A stretch of DNA of 43,285 bases, from the IMG/VR virus record IMGVR_UViG_3300033388_003324, positions 1 to 43,285 of that record. One strand, written 5' to 3'. Below are positions 1 to 8,391 of this stretch, piece after piece. Source of the DNA: a virus. The number at the start of each line of letters is the position of its first letter. Position 1 is the first letter of the stretch. Below the pieces are notes generated by a model. That model did not search any database. It saw nothing but the letters and a program-made list of their open reading frames with translations, and was not told the DNA's origin. A program made the translations under genes and the position numbers.

Positions 1-284
1 TGAATCGTAATAGGGAAACCTTCTACCCCACTCTCTCCAACGGTCAACGTCTCGTTCCAAGTTACGCCACGTTTCAGGTTAATAGTGGGTAGATTACCAA
101 GTGCAGCCTGTGCGTTTAGCATTGTCCAGACAGAACCGGTTATCTCAGAAAAGGGGCCGTATGGATTTCCGATTGAACCATCACCGCCAGTTCCGTCATT
201 GTCAAGATAAATAACAAAGTCCGCCGGCGTAACTTGAGCGCCTATCGCCGCTACGCTCGTTAGAGCAGGATTTAGTGATAACAT
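1..284 (-). CDS. Putative head/tail spike protein, N-terminal part (beta-helix type), cut by window edge
   Basis: The frame starts at 284 behind AAGAGG and is open to base 1 (94 codons visible). The middle has a YLDNDGTGG stretch and the end has LKRGVTWNETLTV followed by GFPITI. This resembles the run-in of right-handed parallel beta-helix proteins, where a KRGDTW-like strand and a GTxGNPITI-like strand precede the helix coils; that is family knowledge, and no catalytic residue is visible. It directly follows a spike-base homologue, so a surface spike or fibre is likely. If the window ends are joined, the frame closes after two more codons (His, Glu, TAA), giving only 96 residues. Otherwise the protein is longer and continues outside the window. 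Confidence 0.6.
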   Translation of the reverse strand, partial: MLSLNPALTSVAAIGAQVTPADFVIYLDNDGTGGDGSIGNPYGPFSEITGSVWTMLNAQAALGNLPTINLKRGVTWNETLTVGESGVEGFPITI

Positions 285-293
285 AATAGCCTC

Positions 294-578
294 TTAATAG
301 ATTGCTGATATTCCAGTAGCCGTTAATCCGGTAGCCCAAACGCGTCTCACATGACATAGTAAATACCCCGCAGGGACAGTTAGCAGCCGGTCTTCGCCCA
401 TTAAAGTTGTAATCTTTATGACCCCGCCCACGGCTATGAGTAACGCTCTAGCCGGTGCGTCTACCGATCCATTGCCGAAATTATATTTCAGATTAATAGT
501 ATCACTCGGGGTAGCTACCGGAACGATATCAAACCCTGGATCTTTAACATCTAATACTTCTTTTGGTGTTTTGGCCAT
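294..578 (-). CDS. Head spike base protein, RCAP_Rcc01079-like
   Basis: A 94-residue protein. It has the pattern of the small spike-base family first named in the Rhodobacter gene transfer agent: VATPSDTINL, then DAPARALLIAVGGVIKI, a VPAGYLL turn, and a C-terminal VRRVWATGLTATGISAIY. In that particle the protein forms the base on which a head-spike fibre sits. Here it lies between the portal gene (14 bases after its stop) and a beta-helix-like gene, matching a base-plus-spike pair. RBS AAGGGAG lies upstream. The family assignment is from remembered motif pattern, not a search. No membrane segment or signal peptide. Confidence 0.7.
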   Translation of the reverse strand: MAKTPKEVLDVKDPGFDIVPVATPSDTINLKYNFGNGSVDAPARALLIAVGGVIKITTLMGEDRLLTVPAGYLLCHVRRVWATGLTATGISAIY

Positions 579-598
579 CTCTATTCTCCCTTAATTTA

Positions 599-2299
599 TT
601 ATAGACCTGTCTGCTCTATTACTTTATCGAGCAAGTTTCCGTCTTTAGTTTGCGCCTGGCTTAAATCCTTAGCCCCAGACGCCATCCCCGCGAGATCCTC
701 CTTCGCTTGCTCCGCTTGTTGTGCTTGAACATCCGCGGCCATCAGCTCATCTGCTACCTCATTACTGTTTATGATACCTGGAGGTATATTAGTATAATGG
801 CTGTATTTGTCAATAGCGCCGTATGTATTATATTTGTATCGTGCTTTAGGATCTACCATGACCTGTCGCTCAATAAACGCCGCGGTTCTCTCAATAGAGT
901 CAACCTCAACTCTCTTCTGGGCTTGGGCCAATACAGATATGTATACGATCTTAAGATTCTGACCTTCGAGTTCAGAAGGGGGCTCCGGAAAAGCATTAAA
1001 ATCGTCCAGTAGATCATACGTCCGTTGAATAGTCGGGTCGTGCTGCTCATCGTGTATTCTATTAAGAACAGGTCCAAGAAGATGAAGTTTCTCCTCGTGC
1101 CCCTCAATTATTTCTGTAGCAGTTTGTCTACTCTTATCATTTCCTAGTACAGACAAAAACAGATCATAAAAATAGAAAGTCTTTATACGATCCATCACTG
1201 TACCTATCTCATGCGCTATCGCCTGGTAGTCAGGACTAACCTGATACGAAGGAGTGAAACCCGTTGACCCTTGAGTAGACGCAAAAAAGTTTATACCACC
1301 AGGAAGTATCGTACCACCTTTTCGTTTTAAGTCCGGAGTAGCATTCATTGGAGGATCAGCCTGTTTCTCCAGAAGCTTAAGTTTAGTTTCCTCTTCCTTC
1401 TGAAGCATCTGCGCGTCGCCTAATGCCATCGATCCTATACCGTCCCCTACAACATCTATCCCAACGACGTCCCATCGAGGAGAGGTAAAAGGCTTCGTTC
1501 TGTACCCACCTATCCGTAAGAACTCATCGTTGTTCTCTTGATCTGGTTGATAATACACCGACTCAAATTTCTTACCCGCTACATCGTCCCGCCCAGGAGA
1601 GTACCTAGTGTTGGGCTGAATGACATGTACTACTTCAAATCGATCTTCGCCTTTATAACTAGACATAGCGTCTCTTACTGATCGGGATACGTTTTCCTCT
1701 CCGAACTCATTAGTCAACATGGTAGCGGTCATTTGAAACTTCCGGACCTTTGTCATAACCCTATAGTTCTCATCATACCCAAGCATGTACTCCCCAATAG
1801 TATAAGGTCTGCACCGGATACCCGACTGAAAATCTTCCTCTATCATCATACACGCCACCCCAAAAGTAGGAAGCTCCATATACTGACTGTACGTAGACGC
1901 GTAGAAATTAGATCTCGCGAAAGCGTTAAGCATTATGTTCCTAACCGTGAACAACCACTCGTGAACCGGACCGAAAGCCGCAAGATCAGGATCATCAAGA
2001 GTAAGTTCAAACCATGGGTACGAGGGTGAAGTAGACCCGCTTTGAAGACCGGCAGCAACAACACGAGCCACATACTCCGGCGTACCGTTCAGTATATCAT
2101 CTCTGTTAGTAAATGACTTCCTGGCCATGTTATCCGCGTTAGGAGATTGTAGATATCTCCCTCTCCTCGGCATAAAGCTCTCGGCTAACTTTAAGAAATG
2201 CGGTCGCCAGGTATTATAATCGTCGTCCATCTGCCCTACTAACGTCTTATATGGCCCGAGCCTGGTTGTCCTCGTCTGCTTTATTGTTTTATCTTCCAC
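599..2299 (-). CDS. Portal protein (head-to-tail connecting protein)
   Basis: A 566-residue protein starting at GTG, with GGAGAG ten bases upstream. The opening region (ARKSFTNRDDILNGTPEYVARVVAAGLQSG) and the length fit the podoviral head-to-tail connecting protein family (T7 gp8 / BPP-1-like), which forms the dodecameric ring at the unique capsid vertex through which DNA is packaged and ejected. A Gln/Ala-rich helical tail (QAQQAEQAKEDLAG) ends the protein, as usual for portals. It lies two genes downstream of the large terminase subunit and upstream of head-spike genes, the normal place for a portal. No truncation seen. Confidence 0.9.
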   Translation of the reverse strand: MEDKTIKQTRTTRLGPYKTLVGQMDDDYNTWRPHFLKLAESFMPRRGRYLQSPNADNMARKSFTNRDDILNGTPEYVARVVAAGLQSGSTSPSYPWFELTLDDPDLAAFGPVHEWLFTVRNIMLNAFARSNFYASTYSQYMELPTFGVACMMIEEDFQSGIRCRPYTIGEYMLGYDENYRVMTKVRKFQMTATMLTNEFGEENVSRSVRDAMSSYKGEDRFEVVHVIQPNTRYSPGRDDVAGKKFESVYYQPDQENNDEFLRIGGYRTKPFTSPRWDVVGIDVVGDGIGSMALGDAQMLQKEEETKLKLLEKQADPPMNATPDLKRKGGTILPGGINFFASTQGSTGFTPSYQVSPDYQAIAHEIGTVMDRIKTFYFYDLFLSVLGNDKSRQTATEIIEGHEEKLHLLGPVLNRIHDEQHDPTIQRTYDLLDDFNAFPEPPSELEGQNLKIVYISVLAQAQKRVEVDSIERTAAFIERQVMVDPKARYKYNTYGAIDKYSHYTNIPPGIINSNEVADELMAADVQAQQAEQAKEDLAGMASGAKDLSQAQTKDGNLLDKVIEQTGL

Positions 2300-2308
2300 T
2301 GTTCTCTC

Positions 2309-4059
<1,751 letters not shown>

Positions 4060-4076
<17 letters not shown>

Positions 4077-4587
4077 GTATAGCCTCTTCGTTTGCCTGTT
4101 TGACTTCTTCGGATTCTACGTCTACCGCTTCTACTTCAGGCGCCAGTAGCTTCATTCTGTCTTCAATGTCAATAGCTGTATGTTTAATCTCTCCGGTATG
4201 CTCCACCGTAGCGTCTACCTTAATCTGCTTCGGGGGTTCTAGCCCGTATAGCTGCATCAGCTTAGAAGACGCTGACACCATTACCGCCGTGTGCCCTTTC
4301 TCCAACGCCATCTCGTACGCCTCCTGCAGATCAGTAGCGATATCTTCAACATCAACTCCGCTTTTTCGTTTGAGCCTGTACTGCGCGCGTTTAAGATAGC
4401 GCTGAACTTCTGGGGTCTTTAATAGAGCGGAACCATAACCTTCAGAGAAGCCACTGTCCCGCGCGGCCTTTTGAGCATCGAACCCATTCCGCAACCAGGT
4501 ATACGCGAACTTCTCACGTCTTATCGCCACTTCCGGTGTAGCAGGAACTAATAAAATGAATCCATTTTCACCACAGTTCTCACTCAT
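4060..4587 (-). CDS. terS: Terminase small subunit
   Basis: A 175-residue protein. The N-terminal third has the DNA-binding helical pattern of small terminases: FAYTWLRNGFDAQKAARDSGFSEGYGSALLKTPEVQRYLKR, that is, an Ala-rich helix, a GFS turn and LLxxPEV. This is followed by a long helical region for oligomerisation and an acidic C-terminus (VEAVDVESEEVKQANEE) that may contact the large subunit. The subunit recognises the packaging site and loads the DNA on the motor. It starts in a TAATG overlap with the upstream lysis gene and overlaps TerL downstream. The position immediately before TerL is the strongest support. Confidence 0.85.
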
Positions 4588-5048
4588 TAATCACAGTACT
4601 TTCTATAGTTTTTTACATATTCTTCCGTCGTGCCTCTACCTCCGGCGGTATTATAATATCGTTTCCAATATTCAGCCTGATCGTAAATATCTTTCGGAAT
4701 AGCCCCAGGTTTTCTTAAGTAATGTACTCTCGCCATTGTTATAGAATATAAAAGATTAGTTTCCATAGACAACGGGTCCGGACGCGTTACTCCGGTCTCA
4801 ATTATTATCTGAGTTCTTAAATCAAACCGGTGCTTCAGGTAATTCTCCCAAATACATCTCTCAGTTTCTGGCTCCATCTGAAAAGGGCCCTTAGCGGGGC
4901 CCCCGCCAAGCTGAGTAAGATACGTACCGAAAGCCGATTCCTGGGCTGCAGTACCAAGAAGGAGTTGTGTGGCTTCCGGTGAATAGGCGTCGATACCATT
5001 GAGCACTCTCGTTATTAGTTTTTTAAAATGGGTCTTATTATACGACAT
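4587..5048 (-). CDS. Endolysin, lysozyme/transglycosylase-like
   Basis: A 153-residue soluble protein without a signal peptide. LLLGTAAQESAFGTYL holds a candidate catalytic glutamate (E37), followed by GGGPAKGPFQMEPET. That is the E-x(n)-GPFQ(M) arrangement of phage peptidoglycan hydrolases with a lysozyme-like or SLT fold. The enzyme would cleave the glycan backbone at lysis. It is the third gene from the start of the late operon, behind a single-TM holin candidate and a small basic gene, and ends in a TAATG overlap with terS. RBS CAGGAG is placed 6 bases upstream. Lacking a signal, it depends on a holin for access to the cell wall. Confidence 0.8.
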   Translation of the reverse strand: MSYNKTHFKKLITRVLNGIDAYSPEATQLLLGTAAQESAFGTYLTQLGGGPAKGPFQMEPETERCIWENYLKHRFDLRTQIIIETGVTRPDPLSMETNLLYSITMARVHYLRKPGAIPKDIYDQAEYWKRYYNTAGGRGTTEEYVKNYRKYCD

Positions 5049-5050
5049 TC

Positions 5051-5350
5051 TTACTCCTGGGGGGATTTCCGTCTGGGTTTTAGTTTTGGCGCTTTCGGAC
5101 CACCGTCACGCGCGAAAACTTTCCGTATCAACATCCGACTCTTAAGTACTATTGAATTTGGAAGTCGGGCCGTTAGTGGGGACCCGATAGGTTTTAGGTC
5201 TTCGTACTCCTTCTCAATCTCGTTCATAATACGCACAAACTTCCGCTGCCATCTCTTAGGCATGTCCTCTAACAAAGCTCTCGGGAGTATTATCCAACGT
5301 CTCTTGTCTTGACCAAACCACTCTTCTAATATTGTCGGTTTAACTGGCAT
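5051..5350 (-). CDS. Small basic protein of the lysis cluster, unknown function
   Basis: A 99-residue protein rich in Lys/Arg at its end (KAPKLKPRRKSP). No transmembrane segment, lipobox or enzyme motif is visible. Its stop codon is 2 bases from the endolysin start and its own start is a TAATG overlap with the holin candidate, so it is co-translated with the lysis genes. The sequence has a central helical charged stretch (RWQRKFVRIMNEIEKEYEDLKP). It could be a regulator of lysis or an unrelated virion gene. I see nothing that makes it a spanin, because there is neither a TM helix nor a lipoprotein signal. Confidence 0.6.
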   Translation of the reverse strand: MPVKPTILEEWFGQDKRRWIILPRALLEDMPKRWQRKFVRIMNEIEKEYEDLKPIGSPLTARLPNSIVLKSRMLIRKVFARDGGPKAPKLKPRRKSPQE

Positions 5351-5772
5351 TATCCGCTCCCTCCGACTTTAATAAACTGCTTAACTGCATACCATAATGT
5401 AGCGCCAATACCACTCATCACAGCGCCAACAGTTGTGATCACCATACAAATAACAAAGGCCGTCGAAACTTTATCGCTTCGCAGCCTCTGTTTTGTCAAC
5501 CACTTCTGGTTCTCGTTATTTACTTCCAGATATTCCGCCAGTTTGCCCTCATGCCTTTTACTTAAAAGACTATAATACTCCCCGATAAGGGCCGCATCCT
5601 CTTTCCGCAATCCGATAAACTGGCATCTGAGGGGGTGACGGTTTAACTCCTCGTTTACAGCTTTGTGTACTATTAACGGAAGCTCCTGCTTTACCGACTC
5701 GCTTATTATATTAGATAAATCCTTACGCCATTCAGGATCCTTTAACAAGTCTTTCATAGTTTCAACTGTCAT
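5350..5772 (-). CDS. Holin/membrane protein candidate, one C-terminal TM segment
   Basis: A 140-residue protein. Residues 1-100 are hydrophilic and helical; residues about 104-130 (from STAFVICMVITT to ATLWYAV) form one convincing membrane helix, followed by a short tail. The position directly upstream of the endolysin cluster suggests a role in membrane disruption, but holins usually have a shorter soluble part, so this could instead be an inner-membrane regulator or an antiholin-like protein. It is the first gene of the leftward late unit. There is no strong Shine-Dalgarno sequence before the ATG at 5772; an alternative ATG five codons later is also possible. Confidence 0.55.
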   Translation of the reverse strand: MTVETMKDLLKDPEWRKDLSNIISESVKQELPLIVHKAVNEELNRHPLRCQFIGLRKEDAALIGEYYSLLSKRHEGKLAEYLEVNNENQKWLTKQRLRSDKVSTAFVICMVITTVGAVMSGIGATLWYAVKQFIKVGGSG

Positions 5773-5805
5773 CGTGTAACCCGTATATCGTTAGCATTTA
5801 AACCT

Positions 5806-5834
5806 CGAGTACCATATAGAGCGGGTCCTGTCAA
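5806..5834 (-). promoter_or_regulatory. Candidate late promoter facing left
   Basis: Read on the minus strand, a perfect TTGACA lies at 5834-5829. A spacing of 17 bases leads to TACTCG (5811-5806), a poor -10 element; TATATG lies closer than a normal spacer allows. Start of transcription would fall near 5799, about 27 bases ahead of the first late gene. The weak -10 would fit a promoter needing an activator. This is the only promoter-like sequence I found for the whole leftward block. Confidence 0.35.
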
Positions 5835-5852
5835 GCGCTATGTCCTAAATAA

Positions 5853-5900
5853 ATGTAAACTGACAAATTTGCCTGTTTACATAAATTTGTCAGTTTACAT
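5853..5900. repeat. 18-bp perfect inverted repeat, candidate operator
   Basis: Arms at 5853-5870 (ATGTAAACTGACAAATTT) and 5883-5900 (its exact reverse complement) flank a 12-base loop. The loop itself holds a further GTTTACAT, identical to the end of the right arm. The motif GTTTAC thus occurs at 5875, 5893 and 5936, and inverted at 5855. It sits just upstream of the leftward promoter candidate, suggesting a protein-binding site for repression or replication initiation. As RNA it would form a strong AU-rich hairpin without a U-tract, so a terminator is less likely. Confidence 0.75.
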
Positions 5901-5927
5901 ATTAGGGGTTCTTATTTACTCAATAGT

Positions 5928-5946
5928 TGTAAGTAGTTTACTTACA
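5928..5946. repeat. 8-bp inverted repeat TGTAAGTA/TACTTACA
   Basis: Two perfect 8-base arms are separated by GTT. The element shares its GTTTAC core with the larger inverted repeat 28 bases to the left and may be a second binding site for the same protein. It is followed directly by the AT-only tract 5951-5973. Confidence 0.55.
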
Positions 5947-6108
5947 CTGTTTATAAAAATTTTTAAAATTTTTCCGGAAGGTACTAAGAAAAAAAGTTTG
6001 AGATCTTGTAGAAGGTTTATTTTCATTATTCTTCATTTTATAAAAAGGGGTTCTCGTTATATAGGATCTTGTTTCAACGCTTCTTGTATCTGACTAGCAT
6101 GGTACAGC

Positions 6109-6167
6109 CAACGACAACAGCAACAGCAACAGCATAGATAAGATGGATTAAAACAACAGCATGATAT
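6109..6167. repeat. Direct repeat, copy 1 (59 bases)
   Basis: The unit runs from CAACGACAACAGCAACAG to GCATGATAT and includes CATAGATAAGATGG and ATTAAAACAACAG. Copy 2 follows after five bases. Copy 1 has one extra CAACAG hexamer; otherwise the copies are identical. CAACAG micro-repeats explain the length difference by slippage. Iteron-like use in replication initiation is possible but not shown. Confidence 0.85.
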
Positions 6168-6172
6168 ACCAT

Positions 6173-6225
6173 CAACGACAACAGCAACAGCATAGATAAG
6201 ATGGATTAAAACAACAGCATGATAT
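6173..6225. repeat. Direct repeat, copy 2 (53 bases)
   Basis: This copy is identical to copy 1 apart from the absence of one CAACAG hexamer. Perfect identity over more than 50 non-coding bases in a fast-evolving genome points to a recent duplication or to selection. Confidence 0.85.
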
Positions 6226-6264
6226 TAACAGCAGGTATGCACAAGCTATTCGCTCGTGTATATC

Positions 6265-6433
6265 TGAGGCGGCGCAGCCGCCAAGGCGCAAAAGCGCCAG
6301 GCGGAAAGCGTCAGGATCTTGACGATTAGATAGATTTAGTTCGTCTTCGTTATGGTAAGTATTTGAGGCATTTTAACCAAGCGCTCATGCGCCTGGCGCA
6401 AGGCGCAAAAGTATAGCGGTGTATGTGTACACC
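6265..6433. other. GC-rich hairpin cluster
   Basis: Local stems are GGCGGC-GCA-GCCGCC (6268-6282), GGCGC-AAAA-GCGCC (6285-6298), GCGCC-T-GGCGC (6389-6399) and GGTGTA-TGTG-TACACC (6418-6433). In addition, 6294-6303 is the exact reverse complement of 6390-6399, and TGAGGCGGCG at 6265-6274 is complementary to 6644-6653. Alternative local and long-range foldings are therefore both possible. The GC-rich island stands out from its AT-rich surroundings. Confidence 0.6.
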
Positions 6434-6524
6434 GTACACCCTATAGAAGGAAAAACACGTTTTGAGGCGGTTCAATTTATTATTCTGATATTCGCTGAAG
6501 CATCAGACACTTAACCTACAACCC

Positions 6525-6591
6525 ATGAGCATAATTTTCTATTGTCATGAAAAGACAAGAAAATTGCAGGGTCACGCCTTTTTATGCTCAT
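6525..6591. other. Two-tier stem-loop
   Basis: Outer arms ATGAGCATAA (6525-6534) and TTATGCTCAT (6582-6591) are perfectly complementary. Inside, AATTTTCT-AT-TGTC (6533-6546) pairs with GACAAGAAAATT (6554-6565), leaving a two-base bulge and a 7-base loop. A 16-base single-stranded stretch remains on the 3-prime side. The inner and outer stems share two bases, so they compete slightly. It has no trailing U-run, arguing against a simple terminator. A smaller imperfect hairpin follows (GTTTTCAG 6658-6665 with CTGAAAC 6670-6676). Confidence 0.6.
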
Positions 6592-6749
6592 AACTCACAG
6601 CATAACATATTGATTGCACTTCATTTACCGGAACAAAAGCGGCCGCCGCCTCACGCTGTTTTCAGCATTCTGAAACTGTGTAGCCTGGTTTATTAATCAT
6701 TTATTATGTATTTATTTTACTTATGCGCCATTATTATTAAAGTTTTTAC

Positions 6750-6777
6750 TTGCATTATCCGATAAGTATATTATAAT
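6750..6777 (+). promoter_or_regulatory. Early promoter, sigma70-like, facing right
   Basis: TTGCAT (6750-6755), a 16-base spacer, and a perfect TATAAT (6772-6777). Transcription would begin near 6784, 35 bases before the first early gene. It is the best sigma70 match in the control region and is the natural driver of the early small-gene block. Confidence 0.7.
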
Positions 6778-6818
6778 AAGAAGTATAGAACATTAAACCT
6801 AAACAGGAGTAGAATACT

Positions 6819-7199
6819 ATGACAAAAAAGATTGAAAACATAACAGACTTTTTGCAGTGGGCGAAACAGGTTAACCTTTGCTTTTCATCCAAGGGCATGC
6901 CGGACCTCCAGGATGAATTCGCACGAACAGACAGAAAAGTACTACAGGATATATTTATCGGTGCAGAGCAGAACGATCGGCGATTGTTATTATTTGGCAT
7001 TTATAAAGCTATGTCAGATGATGTTTTTTTTGATTATATTAATCATGTTGTAAATAATAAGGTTAATAAAATAGCTGAACAGTTAGAGCTTGAAATATCT
7101 AACAGGTGGACGGAAATTAAAACAGAACAGATTGCCCTGGATGAAACAAAAGAACAGATAAATAACCACATGCAGGCGATTATAAATATATGTAAGTAG
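6819..7199 (+). CDS. First early protein, unknown function
   Basis: A 126-residue, mainly helical protein; the last 50 residues (NKIAEQLELEISNRWTEIKTEQIALDETKEQINNHMQ) look like a coiled coil. No motif is recognised. RBS AGGAG is placed 9 bases before the ATG, and the strong promoter TTGCAT/TATAAT lies directly upstream, so this would be the most strongly and earliest expressed phage protein. Genes in this position often act on host functions; that is only inference. It is followed by a structured repeat element. Confidence 0.7.
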   Translation: MTKKIENITDFLQWAKQVNLCFSSKGMPDLQDEFARTDRKVLQDIFIGAEQNDRRLLLFGIYKAMSDDVFFDYINHVVNNKVNKIAEQLELEISNRWTEIKTEQIALDETKEQINNHMQAIINICK

Positions 7200-7207
7200 A
7201 CAGCAAG

Positions 7208-7273
7208 AACAGTCTGAAGGCTCCAGGCGCAAACCCTGGAGCTTTCAAGCGGTTTTTAATGTAGTCTAACGAT
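7208..7273 (+). repeat. Structured intergenic element A
   Basis: A 66-base unit shared with 7512-7577 at 61 of 66 positions. It contains a hairpin with 8-bp stem GCTCCAGG/CCTGGAGC and loop CGCAAAC (7220-7242), followed by CAAGCGGTTTTTAATGTAGT and TAACGAT. The T-stretch lies about 10 bases after the stem, too far for a classical terminator but compatible with an RNA processing or translation-control leader. It sits between two early genes, 20 bases before the next ATG. Confidence 0.75.
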
Positions 7274-7293
7274 CAATTTTAAAAGGTGATGAT

Positions 7294-7497
7294 ATGACAA
7301 CGTACTATGAAAAAATGAGAATAATACTTTTGAACAACGATCAGAGCACAAACGAAACAGTAGTATTTACTGAAGACTTCAACGTCTCAGCCGCTGATTA
7401 TTGTTCAAGAGATCAACGCATTATATCCGACAGTATTATAGAAGGCTTCGAATTACCGGACAGTTTCCCTTTGGATTATGAATTAAACAGAAGCTAA
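7294..7497 (+). CDS. Early protein, unknown function (67 aa)
   Basis: A 67-residue acidic protein; N-terminal MTTYYEKMRIILLNND suggests a beta-strand start. No family recognised. It is flanked on both sides by the two copies of the 66-base structured element, so gene and element may have moved or duplicated as one unit. RBS AAAGGTG lies 7 bases before the ATG. Confidence 0.6.
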   Translation: MTTYYEKMRIILLNNDQSTNETVVFTEDFNVSAADYCSRDQRIISDSIIEGFELPDSFPLDYELNRS

Positions 7498-7511
7498 ATA
7501 ATAACATACCG

Positions 7512-7577
7512 AACAGTTTGAGAGCTCCAGGCGCAAACCTTGGAGCTTTCAAGCGGTTTTTAATGTAGTATAACGAT
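7512..7577 (+). repeat. Structured intergenic element B
   Basis: Second copy of the 66-base element. Of the five differences from copy A, the stem change (C to T on the 3-prime arm) turns a G-C pair into a G-U pair, so AGCTCCAGG/CCTTGGAGCT (7523-7547) still folds. The loop CGCAAA and the downstream GCGGTTTTTAATGTAGT are unchanged. Retained pairing suggests selection on the RNA structure, though two copies are little evidence. Confidence 0.75.
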
Positions 7578-7601
7578 AACCAAAAAAGGAGATCAACAAA
7601 A

Positions 7602-7796
7602 ATGAAACGATTAAAGACAACCAGAAACGATAAAGCCAGGCTTGCTAAGCTCTACAGGCAATACACAAACAGCTTTTCAACTGTTTCAGATTTTGCTAAA
7701 TCCATCGGATGCACTGAGGACCAGGCGAACCTCATAATCTCCAACGGTAAGAAATACCACGACGCAAAACCTCCGGCAGAAAGGGAGAAAAACTAA
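7602..7796 (+). CDS. Small HTH-like protein, paralogue of the 10936 gene
   Basis: A 64-residue protein. The segment YRQYTNSFSTVSDFAKSIGC, followed by TEDQANLIISNGKK, resembles helix-turn-helix proteins in which a leading helix is followed by FAxxxGI and an EAxxII helix. The 52-residue protein encoded at 10936-11094 aligns over this stretch with Y, Y, N, F, T, S, FA, A, II and G conserved. DNA binding is therefore plausible but unproven. A strong RBS (AAGGAG) precedes it. Its TAA stop is followed without gap by the ATG of a 28-residue membrane peptide. Confidence 0.65.
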   Translation: MKRLKTTRNDKARLAKLYRQYTNSFSTVSDFAKSIGCTEDQANLIISNGKKYHDAKPPAEREKN

Positions 7797-7883
7797 ATGC
7801 TTAGTTCACTTAAACGAATTTTTATTGGTGCGATCCTGGCAGGGGGATTATTTTTATTAATATTAATCGGTTTAATTTTTTAA
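7797..7883 (+). CDS. 28-residue membrane peptide
   Basis: A very small frame starting immediately after the preceding stop (TAAATG) with AGGGAG ten bases upstream. The sequence has a short basic start (MLSSLKRIF) followed by a single hydrophobic helix (GAILAGGLFLLILIGLIF) to the end. It is a single-span membrane peptide of unknown role. A second 28-residue membrane peptide occurs at 9577. Its stop overlaps the RBS (TAAGGAG) of the next gene, a tight arrangement that supports real translation. Confidence 0.55.
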   Translation: MLSSLKRIFIGAILAGGLFLLILIGLIF

Positions 7884-7896
7884 GGAGATCAAGACC

Positions 7897-8277
7897 ATGT
7901 TCGCAAAAAACACAACGATAAACGAGCTTGAAAAAGTATTGGCAGAAGTGGCAAAGAAATATAATAATAATCTTATCTTTAACCGGATAGAGCAAACAGG
8001 GCGAAGGGTATTATTTACTCTCAGGGTCAAAGACTCAAGCGGATCCGGTGCCAGGGTGTCGAACTCCGGGCGCAAAATGATCTCCGCCTGTTGGCATTGC
8101 CACGGGGATTTCTTTGACGAACTGTTAAAACAAAATCCAAAATCTGAAATTCTATCGCTTGGCAACAAAAGGATCTATAAAGATTCAGACGGTGCGACGA
8201 TAGGAAACTGGGAAGATATTTCCTGCGGCTCTCAAATGTACCCATCGTATATGTCCGAGCTTTGCAACTGCAATTAA
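7897..8277 (+). CDS. Conserved phage-type protein, unknown function (126 aa)
   Basis: A 126-residue protein with a predicted alpha/beta character. The middle and C-terminal parts hold the features WHCHGDFFDELL and ISCGSQMYPSYMSELCNCN, familiar from phage hypothetical proteins of this length that I cannot attach to a function. The Cys/His spacing (CWHCH, then C..., CNC) may bind a metal. RBS AAGGAG lies 9 bases before the ATG. It is followed by a long hairpin element at 8286. Confidence 0.65.
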   Translation: MFAKNTTINELEKVLAEVAKKYNNNLIFNRIEQTGRRVLFTLRVKDSSGSGARVSNSGRKMISACWHCHGDFFDELLKQNPKSEILSLGNKRIYKDSDGATIGNWEDISCGSQMYPSYMSELCNCN

Positions 8278-8285
8278 ATTATTAC

Positions 8286-8348
8286 CAGGCATACAACCCG
8301 GAGCAAATCCCTGGAAGTTAGGATATACTCAATCGGTTTGTATGCCTG
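8286..8348 (+). other. Structured intergenic element C
   Basis: An 11-bp perfect stem CAGGCATACAA/TTGTATGCCTG encloses 41 bases. An alternative stem CCAGG (8285-8289) with CCTGG (8310-8314) uses the same left arm and brackets GCAAA, as in elements A and B. The two folds exclude each other, as in an attenuator. It ends in TTGTTTAATGTAGTTTAA, matching the tail of A and B, about 40 bases before the next ATG. Confidence 0.6.
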
Positions 8349-8391
8349 ATTAGTTGTTTAATGTAGTTTAATTTAATATGAGGTGTATGTT

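Larger units (their letters stand above)
5773..6818. other. 1 kb gene-free divergent control region, possible replication origin
   Basis: No credible reading frame with an RBS lies here. From left to right the region holds: a candidate leftward promoter; an 18-bp perfect inverted repeat; an 8-bp inverted repeat; an AT-only tract at 5951-5973 that would melt easily; a 53-59 base direct repeat; a GC-rich hairpin cluster with long-range complementary segments; a two-tier stem-loop at 6525-6591; and a rightward promoter. This density of structure in otherwise compact phage DNA fits an origin and/or a structured non-coding transcript. Which of the two cannot be settled from sequence. Confidence 0.6.

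Noticed and set aside
5869-6093. 74-codon plus-strand frame with hydrophobic content
   Set aside because: It begins with TTG inside the 18-bp inverted repeat, has no RBS, and its hydrophobicity follows from T-rich DNA.
6109-6225. CAACAG-rich repeats as a possible CRISPR array
   Set aside because: There are only two large direct copies with a 5-base gap, no spacers of regular length, and no cas genes.
7220-7260. Rho-independent terminator after the first early gene
   Set aside because: The T-stretch begins about 10 bases after the stem and the element is repeated before other early genes, so a leader function fits better; weak termination is not excluded.
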